Shown: in pieces, positions 54,815 through 63,961 of the stretch | How the letters are laid out: the number at the start of each line of letters is the position of its first letter | How positions within the stretch are numbered: position 1 is the stretch's first letter | NCBI RefSeq assembly: GCF_051388935.1 | Contig: NZ_JBPKBI010000012.1 | Span: 161,115-225,114, forward strand | Direction: 5' to 3' | DNA length: 64,000 bases | DNA from: Yinghuangia sp035454725 | GTDB lineage: Bacteria; Actinomycetota; Actinomycetes; Streptomycetales; Streptomycetaceae | Notes under the pieces: model-generated | The model's database searches: none | What the model was told of the DNA's origin: nothing | Seen by the model: the letters and a program-made list of their open reading frames with translations, nothing else | Position numbers and translations under genes: made by a program

Positions 54815-55062
54815 CGCGCGCTTGCCCCGGGGTCCCCACTCACCTCCAAGGGGTCCCGGGGGAGCGCACCTCGGTGGCCGACGAGGCTCGGTTGCAGACG
54901 AGCAAGGCGACCGGGAGGCACCCCATTCCGCCATCCGTCAGTCACATACGCCGGGATACGCGACGGCCGTCGGGTGTTTTCGCGACGGCCGGTGCGCCAC
55001 CATTACGCCAGTTCCACGCCGTTCCCCGGGCCACGGGCCGTCACGTCCCCAGAGGTGCTTCC

Positions 55063-56111
55063 ATGTCGTACGCGTTCGACCCCGAACTCGCAGCCGCCAT
55101 CGAGATGATGCCCGACGTGCCGTGGCACGACCTGCCGGCATTGCGCGGAATGCAGAACGCCTACGTCTCGCAACGATCCCGGGCGGATGAGGTCGGTGTC
55201 GTGATCTCCGATGCCTCGGTCCCCGGCCCCGCCGACGCCCCGGACATCACGCTGCGCATCTATCGCCCGCTCGACGCGCCGGACGGACCGCTTCCTGCGG
55301 TATACGACATCCACGGCGGCGGATTCGTACTCGGCTCGGTCGAGATGTCCCACGAAGGCAACCTCGAACTCTGCCGGGCACTCGGTGCTGTAGTGACAGC
55401 GGTCGAATACCGGCTCGCTCCGGAACACCCGTTCCCGGCGGCGCTGGAGGACTGCTACGCGGGACTGGCCTGGTTCGTCGCGGAGGCACCCCGCCTCGGG
55501 GTCGACCCCACACGCGTCGCCCTGCACGGGCAGAGCGCGGGCGCGGGCCTGGCGGCGGGACTCACTCTCTTGGCTCGTGACCGGGGTGGGCCGTCGGTCT
55601 GCTTCCAGTACCTGGGCATGCCGGAACTCGACGACCGGCTGGACACGCCCAGTATGCGGGCGTTCACCGACACTCCGGTCTGGGACCGAGGCAAGGCCGA
55701 GGTCAGCTGGGACTGCTACCTCGGCCCGGGCAGGCGCGGCGGCGGCGACGTTCCCGCGTACGCCGCCCCCGCGCGCGCCAAGGACCTGGCAGGGCTACCG
55801 CCGGCATACATATCGGTCATGGAGTTCGATCCACTGCGCGACGAGGGCATCGCCTACGCCCAAGCCCTCCTGGCCTCGGGCGTGGGCACCGAACTGCACT
55901 TGTACCCGGGGACTTTCCNGTCATGGAGTTCGATCCACTGCGCGACGAGGGCATCGCCTACGCCCAAGCCCTCCTGGCCTCGGGCGTGGGCACCGAACTG
56001 CACTTGTACCCGGGGACTTTCCACGGTTCGGGAATGGCCCGGCACGCCGCGGTCACGCGCCGCCAGATCACCGAGCGGACTACGGTTCTTCGCCGGGTTC
56101 TGCACGGCTGA
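55063..56111 (+). CDS. Alpha/beta hydrolase, hormone-sensitive-lipase family, broken by an assembly duplication
   Basis: An HSL-type esterase with HGGGFVLGS, GQSAGAG (nucleophile elbow), VMEFDPLRDEG (acid) and TFHGSG (His). As given, the frame is broken by a 103-bp duplication (55816-55918 and 55920-56022) around an N at 55919. Removing 104 bases restores a normal 314-residue protein ending HGSGMARHAAV...VLHG. It resembles the esterase at 17286. AGAGG lies 7 bases before the ATG. It follows operon B after the hairpin and is probably a separate transcript. Confidence 0.85.
55816..56022. repeat. 103-bp perfect duplication around a single N (assembly artefact)
   Basis: 55816-55918 and 55920-56022 are identical. 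The N between them and the restored open frame after collapsing indicate that two contigs with overlapping ends were joined without merging. Confidence 0.92.
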
Positions 56112-56257
56112 CGGGATCCGTTCGTACGGCGGCGGACGCGTCCCAGGCGGAGTGCGGCCTCGCGAGACGGGCCACGGCACACCGACGGAACCGTGCGGCC
56201 GTGCTGCGCGTCGCGAAGGCTGTACGGACGTCCGATTACGGTTCGAAAGGGAGACTC

Positions 56258-56857
56258 ATGCAGGAGTCCGCCCGCCTGATCGTGTGTAGTTCATCTCCGG
56301 TTGCGGAGCTGGGGGCCGACGAAGCGTTCAGCTTGATTTTCGGGGACGATGACACGCCGTTGGGTGACCGATGGCGGGTGGGATGGTTGGTCGACTGGCC
56401 GGACCTGCTTTCGGACGCTCTTGCCGCGTACGCGGACGAGACAGGCATGCCGGTGCTGTTCACCGAGGGGGCCGGAGACGACGATTTCGTACTGGCGGCG
56501 CTTCACCTGCCGGGAACCGGACCGGACGACCCGGCGCTCACGGTCAACTGCTGGCTTGGCCCGAAGGCTGCACGTGAAGCCGGCAACGATCTGGGGGGCT
56601 ACTCCCCGGACGCCGCACACCAGTTGGCCCTGTGCTGGTCGCGTGCCGCACGACGGGCCGCCGACCCCGGCGCCCTCGCGGTCGCGCTCTCCCGCGAGGG
56701 CCTGCCGGCGAAGGACTACCTGAGACTCTTCCTCTACGGCCTGGGCGTCCCGGGCATCGGTGCCGACGATCTACGGCTCCGCTTCGGGCTCAGGGGCGAT
56801 GTCATCACGCCCCCGGACGACCCGGTGGACTACCAACTCCTGCAGCTCCTCTTGTAG
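56258..56857 (+). CDS. Unrecognised acidic protein
   Basis: A 199-residue soluble protein, rich in Asp, Leu and Trp, with AAAGGGAG 6 bases before the ATG. No signal peptide or membrane segment is visible. The opening (ARLIVCSSSPVAELGADEAF) and the DYLRLFLYGLGVPG stretch do not match a family I know. Protein-like composition, the ribosome site and the correct codon bias support it as a real gene. Its direction agrees with both neighbours, but it looks independent. Confidence 0.65.
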   Translation: MQESARLIVCSSSPVAELGADEAFSLIFGDDDTPLGDRWRVGWLVDWPDLLSDALAAYADETGMPVLFTEGAGDDDFVLAALHLPGTGPDDPALTVNCWLGPKAAREAGNDLGGYSPDAAHQLALCWSRAARRAADPGALAVALSREGLPAKDYLRLFLYGLGVPGIGADDLRLRFGLRGDVITPPDDPVDYQLLQLLL

Positions 56858-56909
56858 TGGCCAAGCCCCCGGGCGTACCTCGGAGTTGGGTTCGCCGTAA
56901 CATGCGCCG

Positions 56910-57629
56910 GTGATTGATCGCGGGGTTGTGCGCACCGGCGCAGCGGTGTTGACGGGGTGGCTTACGTTGGCGGCCTGCGGCGGGCCGGGAGCGGTCGCGG
57001 TCAAGGAGGCAGGTTCTGCCACATCAGCGCCGGTGGCCTCGACGCCGGTGACGTCGGCACCGGTTCCCAAGCCTGCCGTGACCACGACAGGCACGCCGAC
57101 GGCCGAAGCTGCTGCCCCAGGTGCAGCGGCCGCCGTGCCCACAGGGTTGCAGGCCCGCTGGCTGACGTGGGTGGCGTCCCAGCCTGAGGAGAGCAACCCG
57201 GTGTCGGATCCGACTGGCGAGTTCTGCGCCCGTGGGCAGGCGGGGGATCTGTGGCTGGTCGCGGGGACGTTCGGCGGAACGGCCCGACGGTCGTGCACGG
57301 TTCCCGCCGGACGGAGCATCGCCGGGCCGGTGTTGAACCTGTGGGAAGCCTCCCGCGCAGACTGCGCCGCGTTCTTGAACAACGCACAAGGCCGAGTCCT
57401 GGTCGACGGACGCCCGGTGGAGGCGGCACGGGTCGACGCGGAGTCGGTGTCCTTCACCGGGGTCGCGGGCAACACCGTGACCGGGCGCGCGGGCACCGCA
57501 CGGACGGTCACGTGCGGCTTGTGGTTCACGGTGCCGCCGCTGGCTCCCGGAGACCACAGCCTCACCATCGCCGGCGCCACCGAAGGTTTTTCGCTGCGTG
57601 TCGAGTACGCCCTGACCGTGACCGGCTGA
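56910..57629 (+). CDS. Secreted lipoprotein of unknown function
   Basis: A 239-residue protein starting at GTG. The N-terminus VVRTGAAVLTGWLTLAAC is a lipoprotein signal with the acylated Cys at about residue 23. A low-complexity Ala/Pro/Thr linker follows (about 25-75), then a compact domain with four Cys (EFCARG, RRSCTV, ADCAAF, VTCGLW), probably two disulfides. It should be displayed outside the membrane. I do not recognise the domain. No operon partner is evident. Confidence 0.7.
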   Translation: MIDRGVVRTGAAVLTGWLTLAACGGPGAVAVKEAGSATSAPVASTPVTSAPVPKPAVTTTGTPTAEAAAPGAAAAVPTGLQARWLTWVASQPEESNPVSDPTGEFCARGQAGDLWLVAGTFGGTARRSCTVPAGRSIAGPVLNLWEASRADCAAFLNNAQGRVLVDGRPVEAARVDAESVSFTGVAGNTVTGRAGTARTVTCGLWFTVPPLAPGDHSLTIAGATEGFSLRVEYALTVTG

Positions 57630-57938
57630 CACCGGCGCTGTCAACCGCACGGTTCCTCGCACGACCGATCTGAAACTTGGGATGCCTCGCCAACCTATGC
57701 TGCGCGCATAGTTCCCCGGAGTCGCGCGTCCCTGGTCGAGAGGTGCGCCGGCCTCGCACCCACACTCCGCCGCGGCACGGGGCAAGCGCGCATGCGGCCT
57801 TGGCCTCGGCCTCGGGGTCAGTTGAAGTGCGGGTCGGCCGCGCCACCGACGCCGCAGAGACCTTGGCTGCCGTCGCTGTGCACCGGCCCGGCTCACGCGT
57901 AGTATCAGGCCGCTCAACTGCGCCGTACCAAGCAGCAG
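57630..57938. other. Intergenic region with a small palindrome
   Basis: No gene is seen in this 309-bp stretch. CTATGC (57695-57700) and GCATAG (57706-57711) form a 6-bp inverted repeat with a 5-base centre. A stop codon at 57898-57900 closes the frame just upstream of the protease gene. Confidence 0.5.
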
Positions 57939-60821
57939 TTGCGCAAGGTCATCGCCCGGGTCCTGTCGGACGCCATGCCCACCCGATGCTGGGCCGCCAA
58001 CTGGAACGGATGCGGGTTGACGGACAAGTACAACGCGGCGCAACGTCTCTGGCTGGGCTTGTGGGGAACCCAGCGCCATGTGGCCGAGGTCGTTCGGGAC
58101 GCTGAGCGGTTCGCCGAGGAGCATCTCGAGGAGACGCGGAAGATCGGCCTGCCTCCGGACACCGCAGACACGGTTCGTGCATCGGCCTTCGCGCTTCACG
58201 TGCAGAACCACCAGCTCAACCTGTCCGCCGTACGCTCTTTCCTGAAGTTCCGCGAGGCCATCCCGGTCTTGCTGGAGGCGGAGACCCGGGCGTACGCCGG
58301 ATACGGACACGCCCGGAAACGGCTCGGGCCTCCCGAGGCGGACCGCCGGGCTCACCAGGCCATGGTTGATTACGCCCTCGACCACGGCATCCCGCCCGAC
58401 CTGCTCCAAGAACTCCTGAACCGGCGATTCGAGCGCGGTCTCACGCAGGCGGTCAGGACACTGAAGCCGCCCGACCCGGTGCCCGCGAACAAGTTCGAAG
58501 CGGCGGCCGCTGCCGCTCGCGCGTTCGACGAGGCGGTGGGCAACGACGCGCTCGCCGACGAGTTCCGGTTCGTCGCGCGGGCGCAGAGCCGGTACGCCGA
58601 GCGGCGCCCGCCCATCCGAGCCGGCGACGTCGAGGTGTTCGTGCGCAGGCAGCCCGACCGACCCGAACGGCAGATTGTCGCCCGTCACGGGGACGGCCAC
58701 GAGGTGGTGCTGGTCCAAGCACATGCGCCGAACATCGTCTTTCCGCGCGTCTATCCGGACGGCTTCTGGCTGGAACCGACGCACGGGCGGTATTTCGTGT
58801 ATTCGTCCCAAGCGTCGGGGAACGAATCCGGGGCCGGTTTGACCGTCTTGGACACGCGCAGCGGCGACGTGTTGGCCACCATTCCGGGAGCCGAATATCC
58901 GGACGTGTCCTGGGAGACCCCCGAAACTTTCGTCTGGGTCGGCGCGGCCGGCGAGATGCAGGCCGCCTGGAGGTTCGACGTGGCGACCGGACGCAAGCAA
59001 CTCCTGGTCTCAACAAACGACTTCGGCCCCTACGTTCCCCCGCCATCGACGTTCGAGCGGCGGGTCTTCTACCGCTCGGTGGCGGCACGCGGGAAGACAC
59101 CGGCGGGGGCAGAGCATCCGTGGATGGTCGTGGGCTCGAACCGAGGGCCTCACGGCAGCGCGAACCGGCTCACCCTGTACGACACCAGCCTGGCGCATCC
59201 GCGCGCTGTCGAACTCCTCGGCTACTCCGACGAGACTCTCGGGAGCCCCCAGGTCACCGCGGACAACCGGCTGATCGTCGTCGGCTGGAGCGAACAACAT
59301 CCCCGCGGACGCATCGCCGAGGTGCCACTGGACTTCGACCGGAAGCGGATACCACCCAACGAATGGCGCGACCTCGTGCCCGACGACGGGGAAACCGTGA
59401 TCCGCGACGTCGTCGCCGCCGACCGCGGGCCGGGCCGGGAACCGCTGTTCGTGGTCAGTCGAACGCGCCACGGGGCCGCGGAGGTCCAGGTCTTCGACGT
59501 GGAGACCGGGCGCGGAACCCCGGTGCCGTTGCACGGCCTCGGGCTTCCCGAGGTGTACGCGCCCGACGGCACTCGGTTGCCAGGTCTGTTCGGCCAGATC
59601 ACCGGCATGACCGTAAACGCCGCCGACGACGGCACGAACATGCTGGAGATCGAGCACTCGTCGATCGTGTCGCCCCCGCGCAGCTTCCGCTTCCAACTCT
59701 CGCCGACCGGCGTCTGCCCGGCCGGGGAGATCCGTATCGAGTCCACCATCGCGGACAAGTTGCTGACCGGTGCCAGGACAACGCGCCATACCTTCACGGC
59801 CCCCGACGGCACCCTGGTCCGCGGTTGGCTGGTCGAGCACGCGGACGCACCAGGTCAGGGCCCGCTGATGTTCACCTCGTACTCGAACTACTTCGTCGGC
59901 AACAACACCAGCAAATTGTTCAACCATGTGCACAGCACGCATTTCGCCGCCGGCGGGCGTTTGTGGATCAACGATGGCCGGGGCACCGGAAGCGACGGCT
60001 ACCAGCACTACAAGGACGGGGCACTCGAGAACCAATTCGCCGCCGTGATGGACGTCGTCGCAGGGGCCGACCATGTCATCGCCAACGGCATCGCCGCACC
60101 TGGTGACATCCATGCGAGTGCGCAGTCCTCCGGTCCGATGGTCATGCTGCGTGCGGTGGCCCAGCGTGCCAAGGCATTTGCCAGCGCCACGCTCCGCAGG
60201 CCCGACCACGACTCCTGGCAGGTCCTGATCACCGAGCCTGCGGTTGCCGCCGAATTCGACGCGACGGCCTCGGTCCTCATGTCGTCGCGGCACTACCTCG
60301 ACCCCGGCATGGACATGCCCGAGCTCACGATCGTCATCGGCGCTCCTGACGACCCGCGCATCGACAGCAGGTCAGCGCACGAACTGGCATGGCAGCTCAT
60401 GACGACCTTGACCAAGCCCTTACTCCACCTGGCCCGCCCCGGCCGCGGCCACTTCGCCGGCGAACAGGAGGCCGCCGAGGAACTGAGCGCCACCTGGCGC
60501 ACCTTCGATCACCCCCTGCCGAGTGAACTGCGCCCGGGCCTGCTCACCAAGCCCCGCGACGCGACCCGGCCGGTGAACCGGCTGTCCGCGGCAACAGCGC
60601 GAGCAGTTCGCGCCGCCGCAGCGGGACTGTCCGCCATTGCGCAGCTCGCCCAACAGGGCAAGCACGCCCCCGCCCTGCCCGAAAGCGCCCCTGCCAACAC
60701 GCGGGCACACGCCTCCCACCTCGCACAGACCACACCGCACCCCGCGCCGAAATCCCCACCCAAGTACGCCGATGTGCACCTGGCAGCACGGTTGGGCGGC
60801 AGCAACAGAACGACGGCTTGA
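57939..60821 (+). CDS. Prolyl oligopeptidase-family (S9) protein, diverged
   Basis: A protein of up to 960 residues. Residues about 1-215 form an Ala/Arg-rich helical region not found in ordinary S9 enzymes. A beta-propeller (about 240-610; VYPDGFWLEPTHGRYFVYSS, DVSWETPETFVW) and an alpha/beta hydrolase domain follow. The catalytic triad appears as Ser730 (AQSSGP), Asp804/805 (GAPDDPRID) and His838 (RGHFAG), but the glycine normally before the serine is Gln. The C-terminal 100 residues are low-complexity. The start is unsure: TTG at 57939 has no ribosome site, and ATG at 57975 is an alternative. It may be a specialised or inactive peptidase. Confidence 0.65.
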   Translation: MRKVIARVLSDAMPTRCWAANWNGCGLTDKYNAAQRLWLGLWGTQRHVAEVVRDAERFAEEHLEETRKIGLPPDTADTVRASAFALHVQNHQLNLSAVRSFLKFREAIPVLLEAETRAYAGYGHARKRLGPPEADRRAHQAMVDYALDHGIPPDLLQELLNRRFERGLTQAVRTLKPPDPVPANKFEAAAAAARAFDEAVGNDALADEFRFVARAQSRYAERRPPIRAGDVEVFVRRQPDRPERQIVARHGDGHEVVLVQAHAPNIVFPRVYPDGFWLEPTHGRYFVYSSQASGNESGAGLTVLDTRSGDVLATIPGAEYPDVSWETPETFVWVGAAGEMQAAWRFDVATGRKQLLVSTNDFGPYVPPPSTFERRVFYRSVAARGKTPAGAEHPWMVVGSNRGPHGSANRLTLYDTSLAHPRAVELLGYSDETLGSPQVTADNRLIVVGWSEQHPRGRIAEVPLDFDRKRIPPNEWRDLVPDDGETVIRDVVAADRGPGREPLFVVSRTRHGAAEVQVFDVETGRGTPVPLHGLGLPEVYAPDGTRLPGLFGQITGMTVNAADDGTNMLEIEHSSIVSPPRSFRFQLSPTGVCPAGEIRIESTIADKLLTGARTTRHTFTAPDGTLVRGWLVEHADAPGQGPLMFTSYSNYFVGNNTSKLFNHVHSTHFAAGGRLWINDGRGTGSDGYQHYKDGALENQFAAVMDVVAGADHVIANGIAAPGDIHASAQSSGPMVMLRAVAQRAKAFASATLRRPDHDSWQVLITEPAVAAEFDATASVLMSSRHYLDPGMDMPELTIVIGAPDDPRIDSRSAHELAWQLMTTLTKPLLHLARPGRGHFAGEQEAAEELSATWRTFDHPLPSELRPGLLTKPRDATRPVNRLSAATARAVRAAAAGLSAIAQLAQQGKHAPALPESAPANTRAHASHLAQTTPHPAPKSPPKYADVHLAARLGGSNRTTA

Positions 60822-61853
60822 CCCACAGGCCGTTCGCCGGCGCGACGACCCACTCGGGACATTGCCGCAGTACTCCGTCGTCTTCTCGGCCGAGCTGCGG
60901 ACCGCAGTCCACCGCGTGGGAGACCCGCGGCGCGGACTTCCCCGCCCAGCAGTGGCGAGAGCCACCTGCCGGGATCTGTCCGGGGCCGGGGTCTCCCGAC
61001 AGATGCGGCCCAACCAGGGCCGGCAAAGACAGACCGAAGAGGGCCAGAAGGCCACCGTCCTGGACGCAACGCGTGCACGCTGGTGGCCTCTGGCCGCCCC
61101 AGCCGGGAACGGAGCCTCATGTCCCCGCAGAAGTCCCTTCGCGTCAACGTGCCCGGCTGCAATGGCAAGGTGCTGGCCCGCTCGCTGACGACCGCGGCAG
61201 GCAGCCTGACGTCGTGGATCTCCAAGTCCCTCGCCCCTGCCCGTGCGTTCCGGGGTTTCTGCACGCCGATCCGCAAAACGGTTCGGGTCGGCGACCGAAT
61301 TGGGTTACAGTCAAAGCCGGTTCAGGCGCGAAGTGGCTCCTTGCTTCTGCCCGAGCCGGGGCGGCACAACTTCATGGGCACCTCCCGGTGCGAAGACAGC
61401 GGTTCCTTCATTGTTATCCGCGGGTTGGAGGTTAGAGTCCTCCTGGGCCTTCGGGTCCGTAGCTCAATCGGCAGAGCAGCGGAACGAACACCGCAGTCGA
61501 CCTTGATCTCGGGAGGAGCCGACGCCACGCCGCTTCGGCATCGCGAAATCGCAGAACACCAGAGCGCCGCCAGGATCCATCGGATCTGCGCGCAGGGCGA
61601 TCGGTCATTCCTCAGGCCGAAGCCGGCGACGAGCGGCCTCAAGCCGCTGGTCATCGTCAGGCGTGAACAGGTCGGGCATCGCGGTCACGCAGGCAGGCGA
61701 TCCGCCCGAAGTTACCCATCATCGCCACGTCGTCGCCGGCCCCGTGCCTCGGGATGGTCCCCCGGGGACACAGCGGGCGCGGTCAGGCGCGTCCTACGCT
61801 GAGCCCGGCAGACCCGCACGCCCGTGCGACGGGCCGGCGAGGAGCGCTCCGAC
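60822..61853. other. 1-kb region without a convincing gene, containing tRNA fragments
   Basis: Open frames here are arginine/proline-rich or pass through the tRNA-like sequence and are not credible genes. The only recognisable content is the tRNA-derived stretch at 61399-61495. This kind of gene-poor DNA with tRNA debris is often a scar of integration events. Confidence 0.55.
61411..61495 (+). other. tRNA-derived fragments in permuted order (3' half, then 5' half)
   Basis: 61411-61450 resembles the 3' half of a tRNA: anticodon-loop-like TTGTTAT with CCGC, GGGTT variable loop, a perfect T-arm (GGAGG, TTAGAGT, CCTCC at 61427-61443) and TGGGCCT. Two bases later 61453-61482 is a canonical 5' half: GGGTCCG, then TAGCTCAATCGGCAGAGCA (D-arm) and GCGG. 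The two ends could pair as an acceptor stem with wobble pairs, and GCGG pairs with CCGC. No T-arm follows the 5' half. It is most simply a tRNA pseudogene; a permuted gene is a less likely reading. Confidence 0.5.
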
Positions 61854-62288
61854 ATGACAACCGTCAAGAAGCACGTCTTTCAGCTCACCCCGTGGCCGTG
61901 GAGGGACCTCGCATGGGTGGCGGTGCCCGACGGCCTGGAGTTCACGCTGTACGAAGTCATCGCGTACGAGGGCAGGTTGCGGATACCGGCCACCGCCGAC
62001 GAAGCCGCGCGATGGCAGAGCGCCTTCCAGGCGTTCGACGCGGAACTCCGCGACGCGCACAGCACGGTCCGGTGGGACCACGGGGTGCGCACCCGCGCCG
62101 GGCTCATGGTCGACAGCCGCGCCGTCCGACTGCGCCGCTACGACCTGGTGCCCGGTCGGCGCAAGCGCTCCCGCGCCGCCTGGGCACGCTGCGAAGCCCG
62201 CATGCGCGCGGCCGACGCCGCCTACCGCCCGATCCGCGAGGAGATCGAACGCCGCCTTGCACGAACTGCGGATTACACCGAGGAATGA
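61854..62288 (+). CDS. Small unrecognised protein
   Basis: A 144-residue basic, soluble protein with GAGGAG 9 bases before the ATG. The sequence begins MTTVKKHVFQLTPWPWRDL and ends in an Arg/Glu-rich helix (about 108-140). I do not recognise the family. A normal third-position GC bias and ribosome site suggest a real gene. It lies alone between tRNA debris and an empty region. Confidence 0.55.
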   Translation: MTTVKKHVFQLTPWPWRDLAWVAVPDGLEFTLYEVIAYEGRLRIPATADEAARWQSAFQAFDAELRDAHSTVRWDHGVRTRAGLMVDSRAVRLRRYDLVPGRRKRSRAAWARCEARMRAADAAYRPIREEIERRLARTADYTEE

Positions 62289-62903
62289 ACTCCGGTCACT
62301 CGCCCGGTTGTTCGCGTGTGGTCGAAGGTCCGCGCGGTGTTCACCGGAGAGTTCCTCGCCAACCCTTGATACCCCCGGTGACCACGGGTTCGATCTGCCT
62401 GATGTTCTGGTGTCGCAGGAGCCTCCCGAGACCCGTGGCGGTGGGCGCAGTGATGCGCGGTGGTGACGACGCTGCCGCATCGGCAGGACGGTGAAAGCAA
62501 GGTTGTCGCTGTGGGCATCCGGCGCGGGACGCCCAGGCAGTCGGCGGGCCCGTGACGCGGCGCAGCGCGACCGGCGGCCCGTCCGCGGAGTGGTCGGAGC
62601 CGGGCGGAGCATCTCGGTCCCACGGTCTCCGGGTGCGGCAGGGCGAGGAGCCGGTCCAGGATGAACGCCACCGGCCCCAGGACCATGGTCCGCCCCGGCA
62701 GTCCTGGCAGCCCGCACGCTTCCTTCCTGACATGGAACGGGCCCATCAACTCCCGCGGGGGTGTTGCTCGTTCGTTGCTGCTGTTGACCGAACCGCGTTG
62801 CAGGGTCCACAACACCCCCGTGGTGGGCCAGGATCGGTCGTCAGGCGGTGCAGCCGACCAGGACACGATCGCGCACTGACGACCACACACCGAGGAGAGA
62901 ACT
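62289..62903. other. Intergenic region, nothing recognised
   Basis: No gene with credible composition is visible on either strand in these 615 bases. The only signal is GAGGAGAG at 62892-62899, the ribosome site of the small membrane protein. Confidence 0.5.
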
Positions 62904-63155
62904 GTGTATCGCCCCCTGTTATCGCTCCGAGCCGCCCTCGTCTTCCTGCTCGCGGGACTTACCGGCGTCGGGGCCGGTGCGCTGACCGCGATGACCGGCC
63001 CCGGAGCCCCGCAGTCACTGCTGTGCGGCGCGGGGGCGTTCGGTCTGGCGGTGGGCTTCTTCGACCGCATCATCGGTTCCGGGCATGAGGCCGCCCTTCC
63101 GGGCGCGGGCGACGCGGAGGGAGCGCCGACGCGCCTGCCTTCCGCCGGCAGTTGA
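62904..63155 (+). CDS. Small membrane protein
   Basis: An 83-residue protein from GTG at 62904, with GAGGAGAG 4 bases upstream. Two hydrophobic helices are visible (about residues 7-29 and 38-55), followed by a short polar Gly/Ala/Pro tail. The function is unknown. It overlaps or abuts the next gene, so the two may be co-transcribed. Confidence 0.6.
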   Translation: MYRPLLSLRAALVFLLAGLTGVGAGALTAMTGPGAPQSLLCGAGAFGLAVGFFDRIIGSGHEAALPGAGDAEGAPTRLPSAGS

Positions 63156-63166
63156 CGGAGGGCGGG

Positions 63167-63952
63167 ATGGGATCGCTTCGTCCCCTGGACACAGGGCTCG
63201 CCCAGGAGAGCCGGGACTTCGCCGAAGCGCTCAGGGAGCTGTTCGGTGTGCTCGGTGTCTCCGTCCGGCGCTACGGCGCACAGCGTTTCCGCGATGCGGG
63301 CAGCATTTCGAGGTTCCTCGGCGGCACACGTGTTCCGCCGTGGCGGTTCGTCGCCGAACTCCTGGACGATGTGGCCGAGTGCCAGGGTTCGCCCGTGGAT
63401 GCCGATGCGGTCACCCACCTGCGGCGACTGCACCGAACGGCGCTGCGGCTCAGCGCGGCCACGGCCGGGCCGGCCAAAGTCCTCGAACTCCAACTGGCGG
63501 AGGCGGAACTCGACGCTCAGCGCTCCACGATTCAAGAGGAGGTTCTCGGGGACGCCCTGATCGACCGCAACCATCGCATAGTCGAACTCGAGACGCGTCT
63601 GACCCAGTTGGAGGAAACGTGGGCCGGAGCCGCTCGGCCGCCGCAGCATACGGTCCTTGAGACGGAGCGCGACGCCCTTGCGATGCAGGTGCGCAGGCTT
63701 TCCGACGAACTGGAGACCGCCCGGCGGCGCAATCTGGACGCCGAGGCGCGGTGCGACATTCTGGAGCGCCAACTCGCGGCCTTGGAGCGGCCGGAGCCGA
63801 CCAGGCCGGCGACTGGAGCGCCCCCGAAGATCCTGCTCGTCGACGACCAGCCGGCCAACCTCCTCGCGCTGGAAGAGGTCATCGCCGCGCCGGGCCACGA
63901 CGTCGTCTCGGTCCGGTCGGGTAAAGAGGCCGTCAACTTGACCCGGCCCTGA
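63167..63952 (+). CDS. Helical/coiled-coil protein with a truncated response-regulator receiver domain
   Basis: A 261-residue product. Residues 15-70 resemble the N-terminal helical domain of actinobacterial regulators (SRFLGGTRVPPWRFVAELL). Residues 105-208 are a coiled coil. From 221 a receiver domain starts normally (KILLVDDQPANLLALEEVI, with Asp226/227) but stops after SGKEAVNLTRP, about 40 residues in, before the phosphoacceptor Asp. The frame ends in a hairpin that looks foreign (63942-63961). TTG at 63152 is another possible start. It is probably an interrupted gene of a larger regulator or histidine kinase hybrid. Confidence 0.6.
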   Translation: MGSLRPLDTGLAQESRDFAEALRELFGVLGVSVRRYGAQRFRDAGSISRFLGGTRVPPWRFVAELLDDVAECQGSPVDADAVTHLRRLHRTALRLSAATAGPAKVLELQLAEAELDAQRSTIQEEVLGDALIDRNHRIVELETRLTQLEETWAGAARPPQHTVLETERDALAMQVRRLSDELETARRRNLDAEARCDILERQLAALERPEPTRPATGAPPKILLVDDQPANLLALEEVIAAPGHDVVSVRSGKEAVNLTRP

Positions 63953-63961
63953 AGGGCCGGG
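63942..63961 (+). mobile_element. Hairpin at the break in the receiver domain; possible IS200/IS605-type end
   Basis: CCCGGCCCT and AGGGCCGGG form a perfect 9-bp stem with a 2-base loop, directly after TTGAC in the interrupted gene. IS200/IS605-family elements have subterminal hairpins and insert next to short TTGAC/TTAC-like targets. The window ends 39 bases later, so no transposase or TnpB can be seen. It could also be a plain terminator. Confidence 0.35.

Noticed and set aside
61606..61680. A 24-codon minus-strand frame (MPDLFTPDDDQRLEAARRRL...).
   Set aside because: It looks protein-like but has no ribosome site and no continuation; it may be debris, but it cannot be supported as a gene.
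61083..61802. An open frame of 239 codons in the gene-poor region.
   Set aside because: It reads through the tRNA-like sequence and has Arg/Ser-rich, non-protein-like composition. Its first 55 residues, from an ATG at 61119, are not followed by a stop that would suggest a small peptide.
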